Of a DNA stretch of 64,000 nt, positions 19,896-27,579 are shown piece after piece (within the stretch, counting starts at the first letter, position 1; every line of letters starts with the position of its first letter). The notes beneath the pieces are model-generated. The model searched no databases and was not told the origin of the DNA. It saw only the letters and a program-made list of their open reading frames with translations. Source of the stretch: Jatrophihabitans sp. (GTDB lineage Bacteria; Actinomycetota; Actinomycetes; Mycobacteriales; Jatrophihabitantaceae); assembly GCA_036389035.1 (NCBI GenBank), contig DASVQQ010000011.1, positions 1 through 64,000 of the forward strand. The letters are read 5' to 3'. Position numbers and translations under genes: made by a program.

Positions 19896-21161
19896 TCATC
19901 CCTGCGGGTAGGCCGGATGAGCGGCGACCAGCGTGCTCACCTCGGCGCGGATGTCGGCGTGCATTGCCGCGTCGTCGCTGGTGACCGCCCGGCCGATCAG
20001 TCGCGCGATGTGCGCCATCTGCGGCTCGGTCATGCCCTGGGTGGTCACCGACGGGGTGCCCACCCGGACGCCGGAGGCGATCGAGGGCGGCGCCGGGTCG
20101 TTGGGGATGGCGTTCTTGTTCAGGACGATGCCGGCGGCGTCGCAGCGGTTCTCGGCGTCCCGGCCGCTGACCCCGATGCGTGTGAGGTCCAGCAACGCCA
20201 GGTGGGTGTCGGTGCCGCCGGTGACCGGTCGCATGCCCGCCTCGGCCAGGCCCGCGGTCAGCGCCTGGGCATTGCTGATCACCTGCCTGGCATAGGCCTG
20301 GTACTCAGCCGTGGCGCACTCGGCGAGGTTGACCGCCTTGGCCGCGATCGCGTGCATCAGCGGGCCGCCCTGCATCATCGGGAACACCGCCTTGTCCAGC
20401 TTGGCGGCGTGTTCGGCCTTGCACACCAGCGCGCCGCCGCGGGGGCCGCGCAGCACCTTGTGGGTGGTGAAGGTGACCACGTCGGCATAGGGCACCGGTG
20501 ACGGGATCGCCTTGCCGGCGACCAGGCCGATGAAGTGCGCGGCGTCGACCATCAGGATCGCGCCCACCGAGTCGGCGATCTCGCGGAACGCGGCGAAGTC
20601 GATCAGCCGCGGGATGGCCGAGCCACCGCAGATGATCATCTTGGGACGGTGCTCGGCGGCCAGCGCCCGGGCCTGGTCGTAGTCGATGTCTTCGGTCTTG
20701 GGGTCCACGCCGTAGCTGACCGCGTTGAACCACTTGCCCGAGAAGCTCACCTTGGTGCCGTGGGTGAGGTGGCCGCCGTGCGGCAACGACATCGCCAGAA
20801 TGGTGTCACCCGGCTTCAGGAACGCGCCGTAGACGGCCAGGTTGGCGCTGGCGCCCGAGTGCGGCTGCAGGTTGGCGTGCTCGGCGCCGAACAGCGCCTT
20901 GGCGCGGTCGATGCCGATCTGCTCGGCCCGGTCGACCACCTCGCAGCCGCCGTAGTACCGCTTGCCGGGATAGCCCTCGGCGTACTTGTTGCTCAGCGTG
21001 CTGCCCAGCGCGGCCAGCACCGCCGGTGAGGTGAAGTTCTCGCTCGCGATCAGCTGAAGCCCGCCGCGCAGCCGGTCCAGCTCGTCCAGGACCACGCCGG
21101 CGATCTCCGGATCGATCTTCTGCAGCGACTCGAAGTCCGGTCCCCAGTACTGCTCAGGCAT
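19896..21161 (-). CDS. glyA: Serine hydroxymethyltransferase
   Basis: 421 residues from the ATG at 21161, with AAGGGAG about 10 bases before it. YPGKRYYGGCE and VVTFTTHKVLRGPRGG with the PLP lysine are present. It interconverts serine and glycine with tetrahydrofolate. Placing glyA between sua5 and wecA occurs in several actinobacteria. Here sua5 has been moved 3.5 kb away by the three repeat genes. Confidence 0.96.
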   Translation of the reverse strand: MPEQYWGPDFESLQKIDPEIAGVVLDELDRLRGGLQLIASENFTSPAVLAALGSTLSNKYAEGYPGKRYYGGCEVVDRAEQIGIDRAKALFGAEHANLQPHSGASANLAVYGAFLKPGDTILAMSLPHGGHLTHGTKVSFSGKWFNAVSYGVDPKTEDIDYDQARALAAEHRPKMIICGGSAIPRLIDFAAFREIADSVGAILMVDAAHFIGLVAGKAIPSPVPYADVVTFTTHKVLRGPRGGALVCKAEHAAKLDKAVFPMMQGGPLMHAIAAKAVNLAECATAEYQAYARQVISNAQALTAGLAEAGMRPVTGGTDTHLALLDLTRIGVSGRDAENRCDAAGIVLNKNAIPNDPAPPSIASGVRVGTPSVTTQGMTEPQMAHIARLIGRAVTSDDAAMHADIRAEVSTLVAAHPAYPQG

Positions 21162-21485
21162 GTGCTCGACGCTCCCTTGCTGAGGTGGGCTGGAAGAGGC
21201 CGTCGGCGCCCGGCCGCAACGCCTCGCAACCAAGAGGTTAGCCGACCTGGACGGCACCGGGCGGCGGCGGCAGGCCGGGTGTCCTCAGCACCTTGCGCAG
21301 CTGCTCCGCCGGCCCTGCCGTTCGCATCGGCGCAGTTCACGGCGTGCTGTGCGATGACCTCGCGCCGCCGCGCATATGTCGCTCGGGGATGGTCCAACCG
21401 GTGTCCGGAGTGTCATATTAAGGCCGTTGCAGTGAGCCCTTCATACCCGCCGCTGTCCGTTCGTCACCCCTTGAGAGGTATCGCT
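21162..21485. other. Divergent intergenic region between glyA and the first Cys-repeat gene
   Basis: 324 bp without a credible gene. It should hold promoters in both directions. A TGTCATATTA motif at 21411 lies 75 bp before the ATG of the first Cys-repeat gene, where the other two repeat genes have the related TGTCAATATCACAC. GAGAGG lies 8 bases before that ATG. Confidence 0.5.
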
Positions 21486-22424
21486 ATGCCACCTTCTGCT
21501 TTGTCTGCGCCATCCCAGGTTTCCCGGCGAAAGGGGCGGCAACGGGTGGCCGCCCTCGTCGCTGGAACAGCCACGGTTGCCGGTGTGCTGATCGCTGTCG
21601 CCGCTCCGGCCGCGGCGACCGTCCGAGGGACTGCCGTGACCGCGCAGGACTGCGGCGGCGGGACGATGGGTTCGGGCACTCGGACGTGCGTTGAGCTGGC
21701 CGTGTCATCGGCCCGGGCCACCGGCGTGACCGTCCAGGACTGCGGCGGCTTCGGAATAGGTTCCGGCAATCGGGCCTGCGCTGCGCCGGCCATGGCGCCG
21801 GCCATGGCAACCAGCACGAGCACGCAGGACTGCGGCAACGGACAGTTCGGTTCCGGCAATCGGGCCTGCGCCGCGCCGGCCATGGCGCCGGCCCGAGCTA
21901 CTGGCGTGACCGCGCAAGCCTGCGGCGGCTATTTTGGTTCGGGCCACCGCACCTGCGCTGCGCCGGCCCAGGTCACCGGCGCGAGCGTGCAGGACTGCGG
22001 CAACGGGTCGTTCGGTTCAGGCAATCGCGCCTGCGCCGCGCCAGCCATGGCAACCAGCGCGAGCATGCAGGACTGCGGTGGCTCGGGACAGTTCGGTTCC
22101 GGCAATCGGACGTGCGTGGATTCGGCCGCCACACCGGCCCGGGCGACTGCCATCATCCAGGCCTGCGGCGTCGGGCTTAAGGGTTCAGGCGGTGTCGTCT
22201 CTTGCGATGAGCCGGATGTGACAGCGGCCTGGACAACCGGTGCGACCACGCAGGACTGCGGCGGCGCGGGACAGTTCGGTTCCGGCAACAGAACGTGCGA
22301 CGAGTCAGCCGACACACCGACCGAGGCCACCATCGCGGCTGTGCAAGATTGCGGCGTGGGCACGAAGGGTTCGGGCGGTGTCGTTCCTTGTGATGAGCCG
22401 GACCTGGCAATTCACGTGGCATAG
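21486..22424 (+). CDS. Secreted Cys-repeat protein 1 (nine GSGNR-type units)
   Basis: 312 residues. A Sec signal peptide (RRKGRQR, then AALVAGTATVAGVLIAVAAPAAA) is followed by nine units of about 28-33 residues. Each has one pair Cys-x(10-12)-Cys around Gly-Ser-Gly. Seven are of type QDCGNGQFGSGNRAC and two are of type QACGVGLKGSGGVVSC, with Ala/Pro/Thr-rich linkers (APAMAPARATGVT). All 18 cysteines of the mature part belong to this pattern. I recognise no known domain. It is transcribed against the surrounding conserved operon. Paralogues follow at 22539 and 23646. Confidence 0.8.
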   Translation: MPPSALSAPSQVSRRKGRQRVAALVAGTATVAGVLIAVAAPAAATVRGTAVTAQDCGGGTMGSGTRTCVELAVSSARATGVTVQDCGGFGIGSGNRACAAPAMAPAMATSTSTQDCGNGQFGSGNRACAAPAMAPARATGVTAQACGGYFGSGHRTCAAPAQVTGASVQDCGNGSFGSGNRACAAPAMATSASMQDCGGSGQFGSGNRTCVDSAATPARATAIIQACGVGLKGSGGVVSCDEPDVTAAWTTGATTQDCGGAGQFGSGNRTCDESADTPTEATIAAVQDCGVGTKGSGGVVPCDEPDLAIHVA

Positions 22425-22458
22425 ACGATCGCTCTCAGGGGTAGCTCCAGCCGACTTC

Positions 22459-22492
22459 AGCTGTCAATATCACACTGTTTGATGAGAAAGTC
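22459..22492 (+). promoter_or_regulatory. Conserved upstream element of Cys-repeat gene 2
   Basis: A 34-bp stretch beginning AGCTGTCAATATCACACTGT, 77 bp (measured from TGTCA) before the ATG at 22539. It recurs almost unchanged at 23565 before gene 3. It may hold a promoter or operator. TGTCAA is also TTGACA on the other strand, so its direction is open. Confidence 0.5.
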
Positions 22493-22538
22493 GGTTCTGC
22501 GACCCATCCTCATGTGGTATCCCTTGGGAGGACCCGCA

Positions 22539-23339
22539 ATGCCCCCTTCTGCCGCATCTCCAGCCTCCCGACGAAGGGGATGGCAGCGCCTGGCCGTCCT
22601 CGCTGTCGGAACCCTCACGGCCGCAGGCGCGCTGGTCGCCATCGCCGCTCCGGCCACCGCCGGATCCCACGGCAGTGCTTCGATGGTCGGCCTCGGGACA
22701 CTCGGCACGACCATCTTGGATTGCGGCAACGGGTCGTTCGGTTCGGGCAATCGGACCTGCGTCGACTCTGCCGCCACACCGGCCCGGGCACCGGCCCGAG
22801 CGACCGTTCAAGCCTGCGGCGGCGGAGCGCACGGGTCGGGCGGTTTCACGTGCGCTGAGTCGGACCTGGCACCGGCCCGGGTAGCCGGCGCGACCATCCA
22901 GACCTGCAGCGGCTTCGGAATGGGTGGCGGCGGTGTCACTTCTTGCGCTGCGCCGGACGTGACCTCGGCCCAGGCAGCCAGCACTATCACGCAGGCCTGC
23001 GGCGGCGGGATGCAGGGCTCCGGCGGTGTCATCTCTTGTGATGAGCCAGACGCAGCATCGGTCTGGACAACCGTCACGATCATGTGGAGCTGCGGCGTCG
23101 GCACGAAAGGCGGGGGCGATATCGCATGCGATGAGCCGGAGAGCTTCAGCAACTCCAACCAGACCCAGCAAACTTGCGGCGGCGGGATGTCGTCGGGCGG
23201 CGGTAAGACTTGCGATGAGTCGGCCGTGACTCCGGCCCGGACCACCAGCGCGAGCATCCAGGCCTGCGGCGGCGGGACGTCTACCTCGGGCGGTATCACC
23301 AACTGCGCTGAGTCGACCGAGACAATCAGCGCGGCATAG
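22539..23339 (+). CDS. Secreted Cys-repeat protein 2 (seven units)
   Basis: 266 residues from the ATG at 22539 (GGGAGG 8 bases upstream). The signal peptide is nearly that of its neighbours (RRRGWQRLAVLAVG, then GALVAIAAPATAG). Seven units follow, each with a Cys pair, such as LDCGNGSFGSGNRTC, QACGGGMQGSGGVISC and QACGGGTSTSGGITNC. These units are more diverged than in gene 1: only one keeps GSGNRTC. After the signal peptide a short VGLGTLGTT piece may be the remainder of the SGNH-like block that is longer in gene 3. Confidence 0.8.
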   Translation: MPPSAASPASRRRGWQRLAVLAVGTLTAAGALVAIAAPATAGSHGSASMVGLGTLGTTILDCGNGSFGSGNRTCVDSAATPARAPARATVQACGGGAHGSGGFTCAESDLAPARVAGATIQTCSGFGMGGGGVTSCAAPDVTSAQAASTITQACGGGMQGSGGVISCDEPDAASVWTTVTIMWSCGVGTKGGGDIACDEPESFSNSNQTQQTCGGGMSSGGGKTCDESAVTPARTTSASIQACGGGTSTSGGITNCAESTETISAA

Positions 23340-23645
23340 CCCCCGGTCACCCGCATAAAAGGGCGGAGTATCCAGCCGCACCCGTGCTGCGGTGACTTGC
23401 CGGCAGGTCGGCAGTGACCACCGCTGACGCGGCTCCCCCAGCCGCCCAGGCCCTGGGCGCACAAAGCGGTGGAGGCCGACGGCGGTCCATTCCGGAGCGA
23501 TGGCATCCGTGCGGCAACCTGCCCAGCAAATTGGCAGCTCCTAGGGCTAGCCCTCCTCGAAACTAGCTGTCAATATCACACTGTTCAATTAGAAAGTCTA
23601 TTTTGTTACTACTGTCGTATGTGTGATCTTCTGAGAGGAACCGCA
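23340..23645 (+). other. Intergenic region before Cys-repeat gene 3
   Basis: 306 bp with no gene seen. The last 80 bases resemble the region upstream of gene 2, including the repeated element at 23565. The first part is GC-rich with short imperfect dyads (GCGGT...ACCGC near 23390-23430) that could end transcription of gene 2. Confidence 0.45.
23565..23598 (+). promoter_or_regulatory. Conserved upstream element of Cys-repeat gene 3
   Basis: Starts AGCTGTCAATATCACACTGT and continues YRATKAGAAAGTC as in the copy at 22459; TGTCA lies 78 bp before the ATG at 23646, against 77 for gene 2. Equal position and near identity suggest a duplicated promoter region. Confidence 0.5.
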
Positions 23646-24554
23646 ATGCCCCCTTCTGCTTTCTCTGCAACACCTCCAGCGTCTCACCGACGCGGATGGC
23701 AGCGGCTGGCCGTTCTCGCTGCCGGAGCCGTCACGGCCGTCGGCGCGCTGGTCGCCATCGCCGCTCCGGCCACCGCCGGCAGCGATTCGCCGGTCGGCCT
23801 CGGTGGCTCCTACACCTCCGGCGGGGCCAGCCAGTTGGCCGGGAACGCCAACAACTCCGACCAAGCCATCCAGGACTGCGGTGGTGGTTGGATTGGTTCA
23901 GGCAATCGGACTTGCGTTGAGTCGGCTGCGGGCACGACCCGGACGACCAGCGCCACCGTCGGGGACTGCAGAGGCCCCTTCCTCGGTTCGGGCGGCGTCA
24001 CTCCATGCGAGGAGCCGGATACGGCCCCGGCCCGGACGACCAGCGCCACCGTCGGGGACTGTAGAGGCCCGCTTAGCGGCTCGGGCGGCGTCACTCCATG
24101 CGAGGAGCCGGCTACGGCCCCGGCCCGGACGACCAGCGCCACCGTCGGGGACTGCAGAGGCCCGCTTAGCGGCTCGGGTGGCGTCACTTTATGCGAGGAG
24201 CCGGACACGGCCCCGGCCCGGGCGACCAGCGCCGGGGATTGCCGAGGCCCCTTCAGCGGTTCAGGCGGCGTCATTACATGCGAGGAGCCGGCCGTGATTT
24301 CGGCTCAGGGACCCGGACTCGGGGATATCCTCCAGGCCTGCGGCCCGCTCAGCACCTATTGCCCTGTGCCGGAGCCGGATGTAGCGCTGGCCCTGACAGC
24401 GTCCCGGGCAATCAGCGCAACCATCCAGGACTGCGGTGGCGGGTGGGCCGGTTCAGGCAATCGGACTTGCGTCGAGTCGGCCGTGACTCCGGCCCGGACC
24501 GCCACCACCCAGTCCTGGGATGACGGCGGCGGGGCCAAGGGCGGCGGGGACTGA
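23646..24554 (+). CDS. Secreted Cys-repeat protein 3 with SGNH-derived N-terminal block
   Basis: 302 residues from the ATG at 23646 (GAGAGGAA upstream). The signal peptide ends GALVAIAAPATAG. Residues about 50-75 (VGLGGSYTSGGASQLAGNAN) align without gaps to the catalytic block I of the SGNH hydrolase at 25478, with Gly replacing the Asp of GDSY. Then come seven Cys-pair units. Four are near-identical (GDCRGPLSGSGGVTPC), one is odd (QACGPLSTYC) and two are QDCGGGWIGSGNRTC-like. A last unit has lost its cysteines (QSWDDGGGAKGGGD). Function unknown. Confidence 0.8.
   Translation: MPPSAFSATPPASHRRGWQRLAVLAAGAVTAVGALVAIAAPATAGSDSPVGLGGSYTSGGASQLAGNANNSDQAIQDCGGGWIGSGNRTCVESAAGTTRTTSATVGDCRGPFLGSGGVTPCEEPDTAPARTTSATVGDCRGPLSGSGGVTPCEEPATAPARTTSATVGDCRGPLSGSGGVTLCEEPDTAPARATSAGDCRGPFSGSGGVITCEEPAVISAQGPGLGDILQACGPLSTYCPVPEPDVALALTASRAISATIQDCGGGWAGSGNRTCVESAVTPARTATTQSWDDGGGAKGGGD
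23941..24312 (+). repeat. 93-bp tandem repeats, four copies, in Cys-repeat gene 3
   Basis: Unit starts (GGACGACCAG or GGGCGACCAG) fall at 23941, 24034, 24127 and 24220, an exact 93-bp period, 31 codons. Copies 1-3 differ at only a few bases; copy 4 lacks 6 bp (two codons) after the linker. The near identity points to recent expansion. Confidence 0.9.
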
Positions 24555-24573
24555 AGCAGGGGCGCGTTCTAGT

Positions 24574-24615
24574 TCTAACTCCGCTGAGCCGGCCCGGGCG
24601 ACCAGCGCCAGATAG
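24574..24615 (+). pseudogene. Orphan repeat-linker remnant after Cys-repeat gene 3
   Basis: Twenty bases past the stop of gene 3 an open piece of 13 codons reads SNSAEPARATSAR before a TAG. This is the linker of the repeat units (compare ESAVTPARTTSAS). Gene 3 therefore probably ended further downstream once and was cut short. Its last, cysteine-less unit supports this. Confidence 0.55.
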
Positions 24616-24647
24616 GCGTTCCGCCCGGGAGCCTGACCAGCACGCCA

Positions 24648-25301
24648 CTACGGCTGCCCGGGCACCTCGAGGGTGTCCAGCACCTCGCGCAACTGCTCCA
24701 CACTGACCGCGCCCTGGCGCAGCAGCACCGGAGCCGGACCGGTCAGGTCCACGATCGTCGACGGCCGGCCGGCCGGCGCCTCGCCGCCGTCGAGGTACAC
24801 CGACACCGACTCCCCGAGCTGCTCGTAGGCCTGCTGAGCGGTCACCGCCGGCGGCATCGAGGTGATGTTGGCGCTGGACACCGCCAGCGGGCCGGTCTGG
24901 GCCAGCAACTCCAGCGCCACCGGGTGCAGCGGCATCCTGATCGCGACCGTTCCGCGGGCATCGCCGAGGTCCCACGACAGCGACGGCGCGTGCTCGACCA
25001 CCAGGGTCAGCGCGCCCGGCCAGAACGCCTCGACCAGATCGCGCGCCTGACCGGAGACCGTGCTGACCAGGCCGTCGATGGTGTGCCAGGAGCCGACCAG
25101 CACCGGAACCGGCATGTCCCGACCGCGCCCCTTGGCCGCCAGCAGGCTGGTCACCGCCGCCGGGTTGAAGGCGTCGGCGCCGATGCCGTAAAGCGTGTCG
25201 GTGGGCAGCACCACGACCGAGCCGGCGCTCACCGCACGTGCGGCCGCGCTGATGGCCATCGGCCTGGTGTTCGGATCGGTGCAGTCCAGCAGGTCGCTCA
25301 T
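24648..25301 (-). CDS. sua5: L-threonylcarbamoyladenylate synthase (Sua5/YrdC/TsaC family)
   Basis: 217 residues from ATG 25301, with AGGA 9 bases upstream; the longer frame adds sequence without similarity. It has VLPTDTLYGIGADAF, the KGR segment (AKGRGRDMPVPVLVG) and GPLAVSSANITS, the YrdC-fold ligands for ATP and threonine. It makes the precursor of t6A37 in tRNAs. It belongs to the prfA-prmC-sua5 run, but is here flanked on both sides by the inserted plus-strand genes. Confidence 0.92.
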   Translation of the reverse strand: MSDLLDCTDPNTRPMAISAAARAVSAGSVVVLPTDTLYGIGADAFNPAAVTSLLAAKGRGRDMPVPVLVGSWHTIDGLVSTVSGQARDLVEAFWPGALTLVVEHAPSLSWDLGDARGTVAIRMPLHPVALELLAQTGPLAVSSANITSMPPAVTAQQAYEQLGESVSVYLDGGEAPAGRPSTIVDLTGPAPVLLRQGAVSVEQLREVLDTLEVPGQP

Positions 25302-25477
25302 GAATCGCAATCCTGCCGCACCGAAAAAGCTGTCAACGCGCAGGTGTAGCCAGCGGACGCCCGAAGTGTCAAGATGCGAGTTGTATGGCCCGAGTAAGCC
25401 ATCGCTCGCTCGTCCTCGTTCATCCCCTTCATTTTCACCGCTCGCTCCCCCCGTGCCACCCCTCGAGAGGAACCGCA

Positions 25478-26725
25478 ATGCCGCCTTCTGTATCCCCCGC
25501 CGTGTCCCGAGGCTCCAGGCGAAGGGGATGGCAACGCGTGGCCGCTCTGGTCGCGAGCGCCGCAACAATGACCGGGGCACTGGTCGCCATCGCCGGCCCG
25601 GCCACGGCCGCCGTGCCGGCCGGCCCCGCCTGGGCGGTCAGCCTGGGTGACTCCTACATCTCCGGCGAGGCCGGCCGGTGGGCCGGGAACTCCAACAGTT
25701 CCAGCCAGGTGGACGCCCTCGGCTCGACCGCCTACCACGACGCCGGCACCGGTGAGTCGATCCCCGGCTGCCACCGGTCCAAGTCCGCCCAGATCGCGTT
25801 CGGCACGATCGCGTCGAAGAACCTGGCCTGTTCCGGCGCCAAGACCACCACCTCGCCCTACAACCCCGACAACGACTTCAAGCCCGGGCTGGACTTCTAC
25901 AACGACGGCGCCGGCCACATCGGCCAGGCACTGGCGCTGCAGAACTTCGCCGCCACCAACCGCGTCACGATGGTCGCCATCTCCATCGGCGGCAACGACT
26001 TCAACTTCGGCTCGATCGTGCAGACCTGCGTCACGAACTTCCTGACCTCGCCGACCTGGTGGAAGAACTACTGCAGGGACGACGCCTCCGTCACGGCCAA
26101 CTTCACCAGCGCCAACGTCGCGGCGATGTCGACCCGTATCTCCACCGCCCTGAAGAACGTCAACACCGCCCTTGCCCGCAACGGCTACCTGACCAGTGAC
26201 TACAGCATCGTGCTGCAGACCTACCCTTCGCCGCTGCCCAACGGCGCCGGGATCCGTTACAGCGAGTCCGGCTACAGCCGGCAGGACACCGGTGGTTGCG
26301 GCTTCTGGAACGGCGACGCCGACTGGTCCAACGCCACCGCGCTGCCCACCATCAACAACGCGGTGCGCAACGGCGCGGCCCAGTCCGGCCTGCCGAACGT
26401 CAAGATCATGGAGATCTCCGGGCTGCTCAACGCCCGCCGGCTGTGCGAGAGCACCGTGCGCAAGCTGCAGGAGACCTCGCTCACCAGCTGGCGCAGCGCC
26501 GGAGCGGTCGACATCAGCGAGTGGATCGCCAACATCAGGACGGTCTCGACCGTGTTCGGCCCGTACTACGTGCAGGAGTCACTGCACCCCAACTACTGGG
26601 GTCAGCTGGCGCTGCGCAACTGCATGCGGCAGGCCTACAACGGCGGCGCGATCCGGGGCGGCACCTGCACCCGGACCGGCGCCGGCCTCAACGCCTTGGG
26701 CGAGCCGGTGGTGGGGCTGAGCTAG
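25478..26725 (+). CDS. Secreted SGNH/GDSL hydrolase
   Basis: 415 residues from ATG 25478, GAGAGGAA upstream. The signal peptide matches those of the Cys-repeat proteins (RRRGWQRVAALVAS, then GALVAIAGPATAA). Block I is SLGDSYISGE with the catalytic serine, block III is ISIGGNDFNFG and block V is SLHPNYWGQ with the histidine. Seven or more cysteines fit disulfides in an exported esterase or lipase. It ends tail to tail with prmC, sharing the CTAG of both stops. The substrate is unknown. Confidence 0.9.
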   Translation: MPPSVSPAVSRGSRRRGWQRVAALVASAATMTGALVAIAGPATAAVPAGPAWAVSLGDSYISGEAGRWAGNSNSSSQVDALGSTAYHDAGTGESIPGCHRSKSAQIAFGTIASKNLACSGAKTTTSPYNPDNDFKPGLDFYNDGAGHIGQALALQNFAATNRVTMVAISIGGNDFNFGSIVQTCVTNFLTSPTWWKNYCRDDASVTANFTSANVAAMSTRISTALKNVNTALARNGYLTSDYSIVLQTYPSPLPNGAGIRYSESGYSRQDTGGCGFWNGDADWSNATALPTINNAVRNGAAQSGLPNVKIMEISGLLNARRLCESTVRKLQETSLTSWRSAGAVDISEWIANIRTVSTVFGPYYVQESLHPNYWGQLALRNCMRQAYNGGAIRGGTCTRTGAGLNALGEPVVGLS

Positions 26726-27579
26726 CCACGCACCGCGGTGCTGAACCGTGGCCGGCCGGTCAGATCCGGCCGGCCGGCCACGGTCGCCCAGCATCCTGAG
26801 GCATTCAGCAGCCGGGTCAACGCCTCGGCATGGGTCTGGTCGTGCTCGATGCCCAGAAAGCCGCCGGGCCGCAGCAGCCGGGCCGCCAGCCCGATCACGG
26901 CAGGCATCAGGGCCAGCCCGTCCTCGCCGGCGAACACCGCCTCGGCGGGGTCGTGCGCCACCTCGGCCGGCAGCTGGTCCCGGTAGGACTCCGGAACGTA
27001 GGGCGGGTTTGCCAGCACCACGCTTACCTCGCCGGCCAGCTCGGCCAGCAACCCGGCGTCGGCGATGTCGCCCGGCAGCACCTCGATCGGCCGGTCCCCG
27101 GCGGCCTGCCGGTCGGCGGCGTTGCGCCGCAGCCAGTGCAGCGCCCGCTCCGAACGCTCCACCGCGATCACCCTGGCGACCGGGAATTCCCGTGCCACCG
27201 ACAGCGCGATCGCGCCTGAGCCCGCTCCCAGATCCACCACGGTGGCATCCGGCGTCAGCCACGGCTCCGCCAGCTCGATCAGCAGCTCGGTCTCCGGGCG
27301 CGGGATGAACACCCCCGGCCCGACCGCGAGTTCCAGGCGCCGGAACGGCGCGGCGCCGGTCAGGTGCTGCACCGGCACGCCGGTCACCCGCCGGCTGACC
27401 AGCTGCCGCAACCGCGCTGACGCCTGCGGGCTCAGCGTCTCGGTGATCAGCAACCGGCTACGGCTGGCGCCCAGCACGTGGCTGAGCAGCAACTCCGCCT
27501 CGACCCGGGCCGAGTCGACGCCGGCCGCCGCCAGCTCGGCAGTGGCAGCCGCCAGCTCGGCCCGGACGGTGAGCCGCAT
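26722..27579 (-). CDS. prmC: Release factor glutamine methyltransferase
   Basis: 285 residues. The N-terminal helical domain is followed by FIPRPETELLIE, the SAM site VVDLGAGSGAIAL and the substrate motif NPPYVPESYRD. It methylates the Gln of the GGQ loop of RF1 and RF2. Its start overlaps the prfA stop by one base (TGATG), so both are coupled. The C-terminus overlaps the SGNH gene end by 4 bp. Confidence 0.95.
   Translation of the reverse strand: MRLTVRAELAAATAELAAAGVDSARVEAELLLSHVLGASRSRLLITETLSPQASARLRQLVSRRVTGVPVQHLTGAAPFRRLELAVGPGVFIPRPETELLIELAEPWLTPDATVVDLGAGSGAIALSVAREFPVARVIAVERSERALHWLRRNAADRQAAGDRPIEVLPGDIADAGLLAELAGEVSVVLANPPYVPESYRDQLPAEVAHDPAEAVFAGEDGLALMPAVIGLAARLLRPGGFLGIEHDQTHAEALTRLLNASGCWATVAGRPDLTGRPRFSTAVRG

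Noticed and set aside
23941..24312. CRISPR-like array
   Set aside because: The repeats are contiguous, 93 bp, without spacers, and code in frame for protein units. No cas gene is present anywhere in the window.
21486..24554. Cys-repeat proteins as chaplins or bacteriocin precursors
   Set aside because: Chaplins have a single hydrophobic domain with a wider Cys spacing; no precursor-processing or immunity gene is present. The likeness (Gly-Asn near Cys) is too weak.
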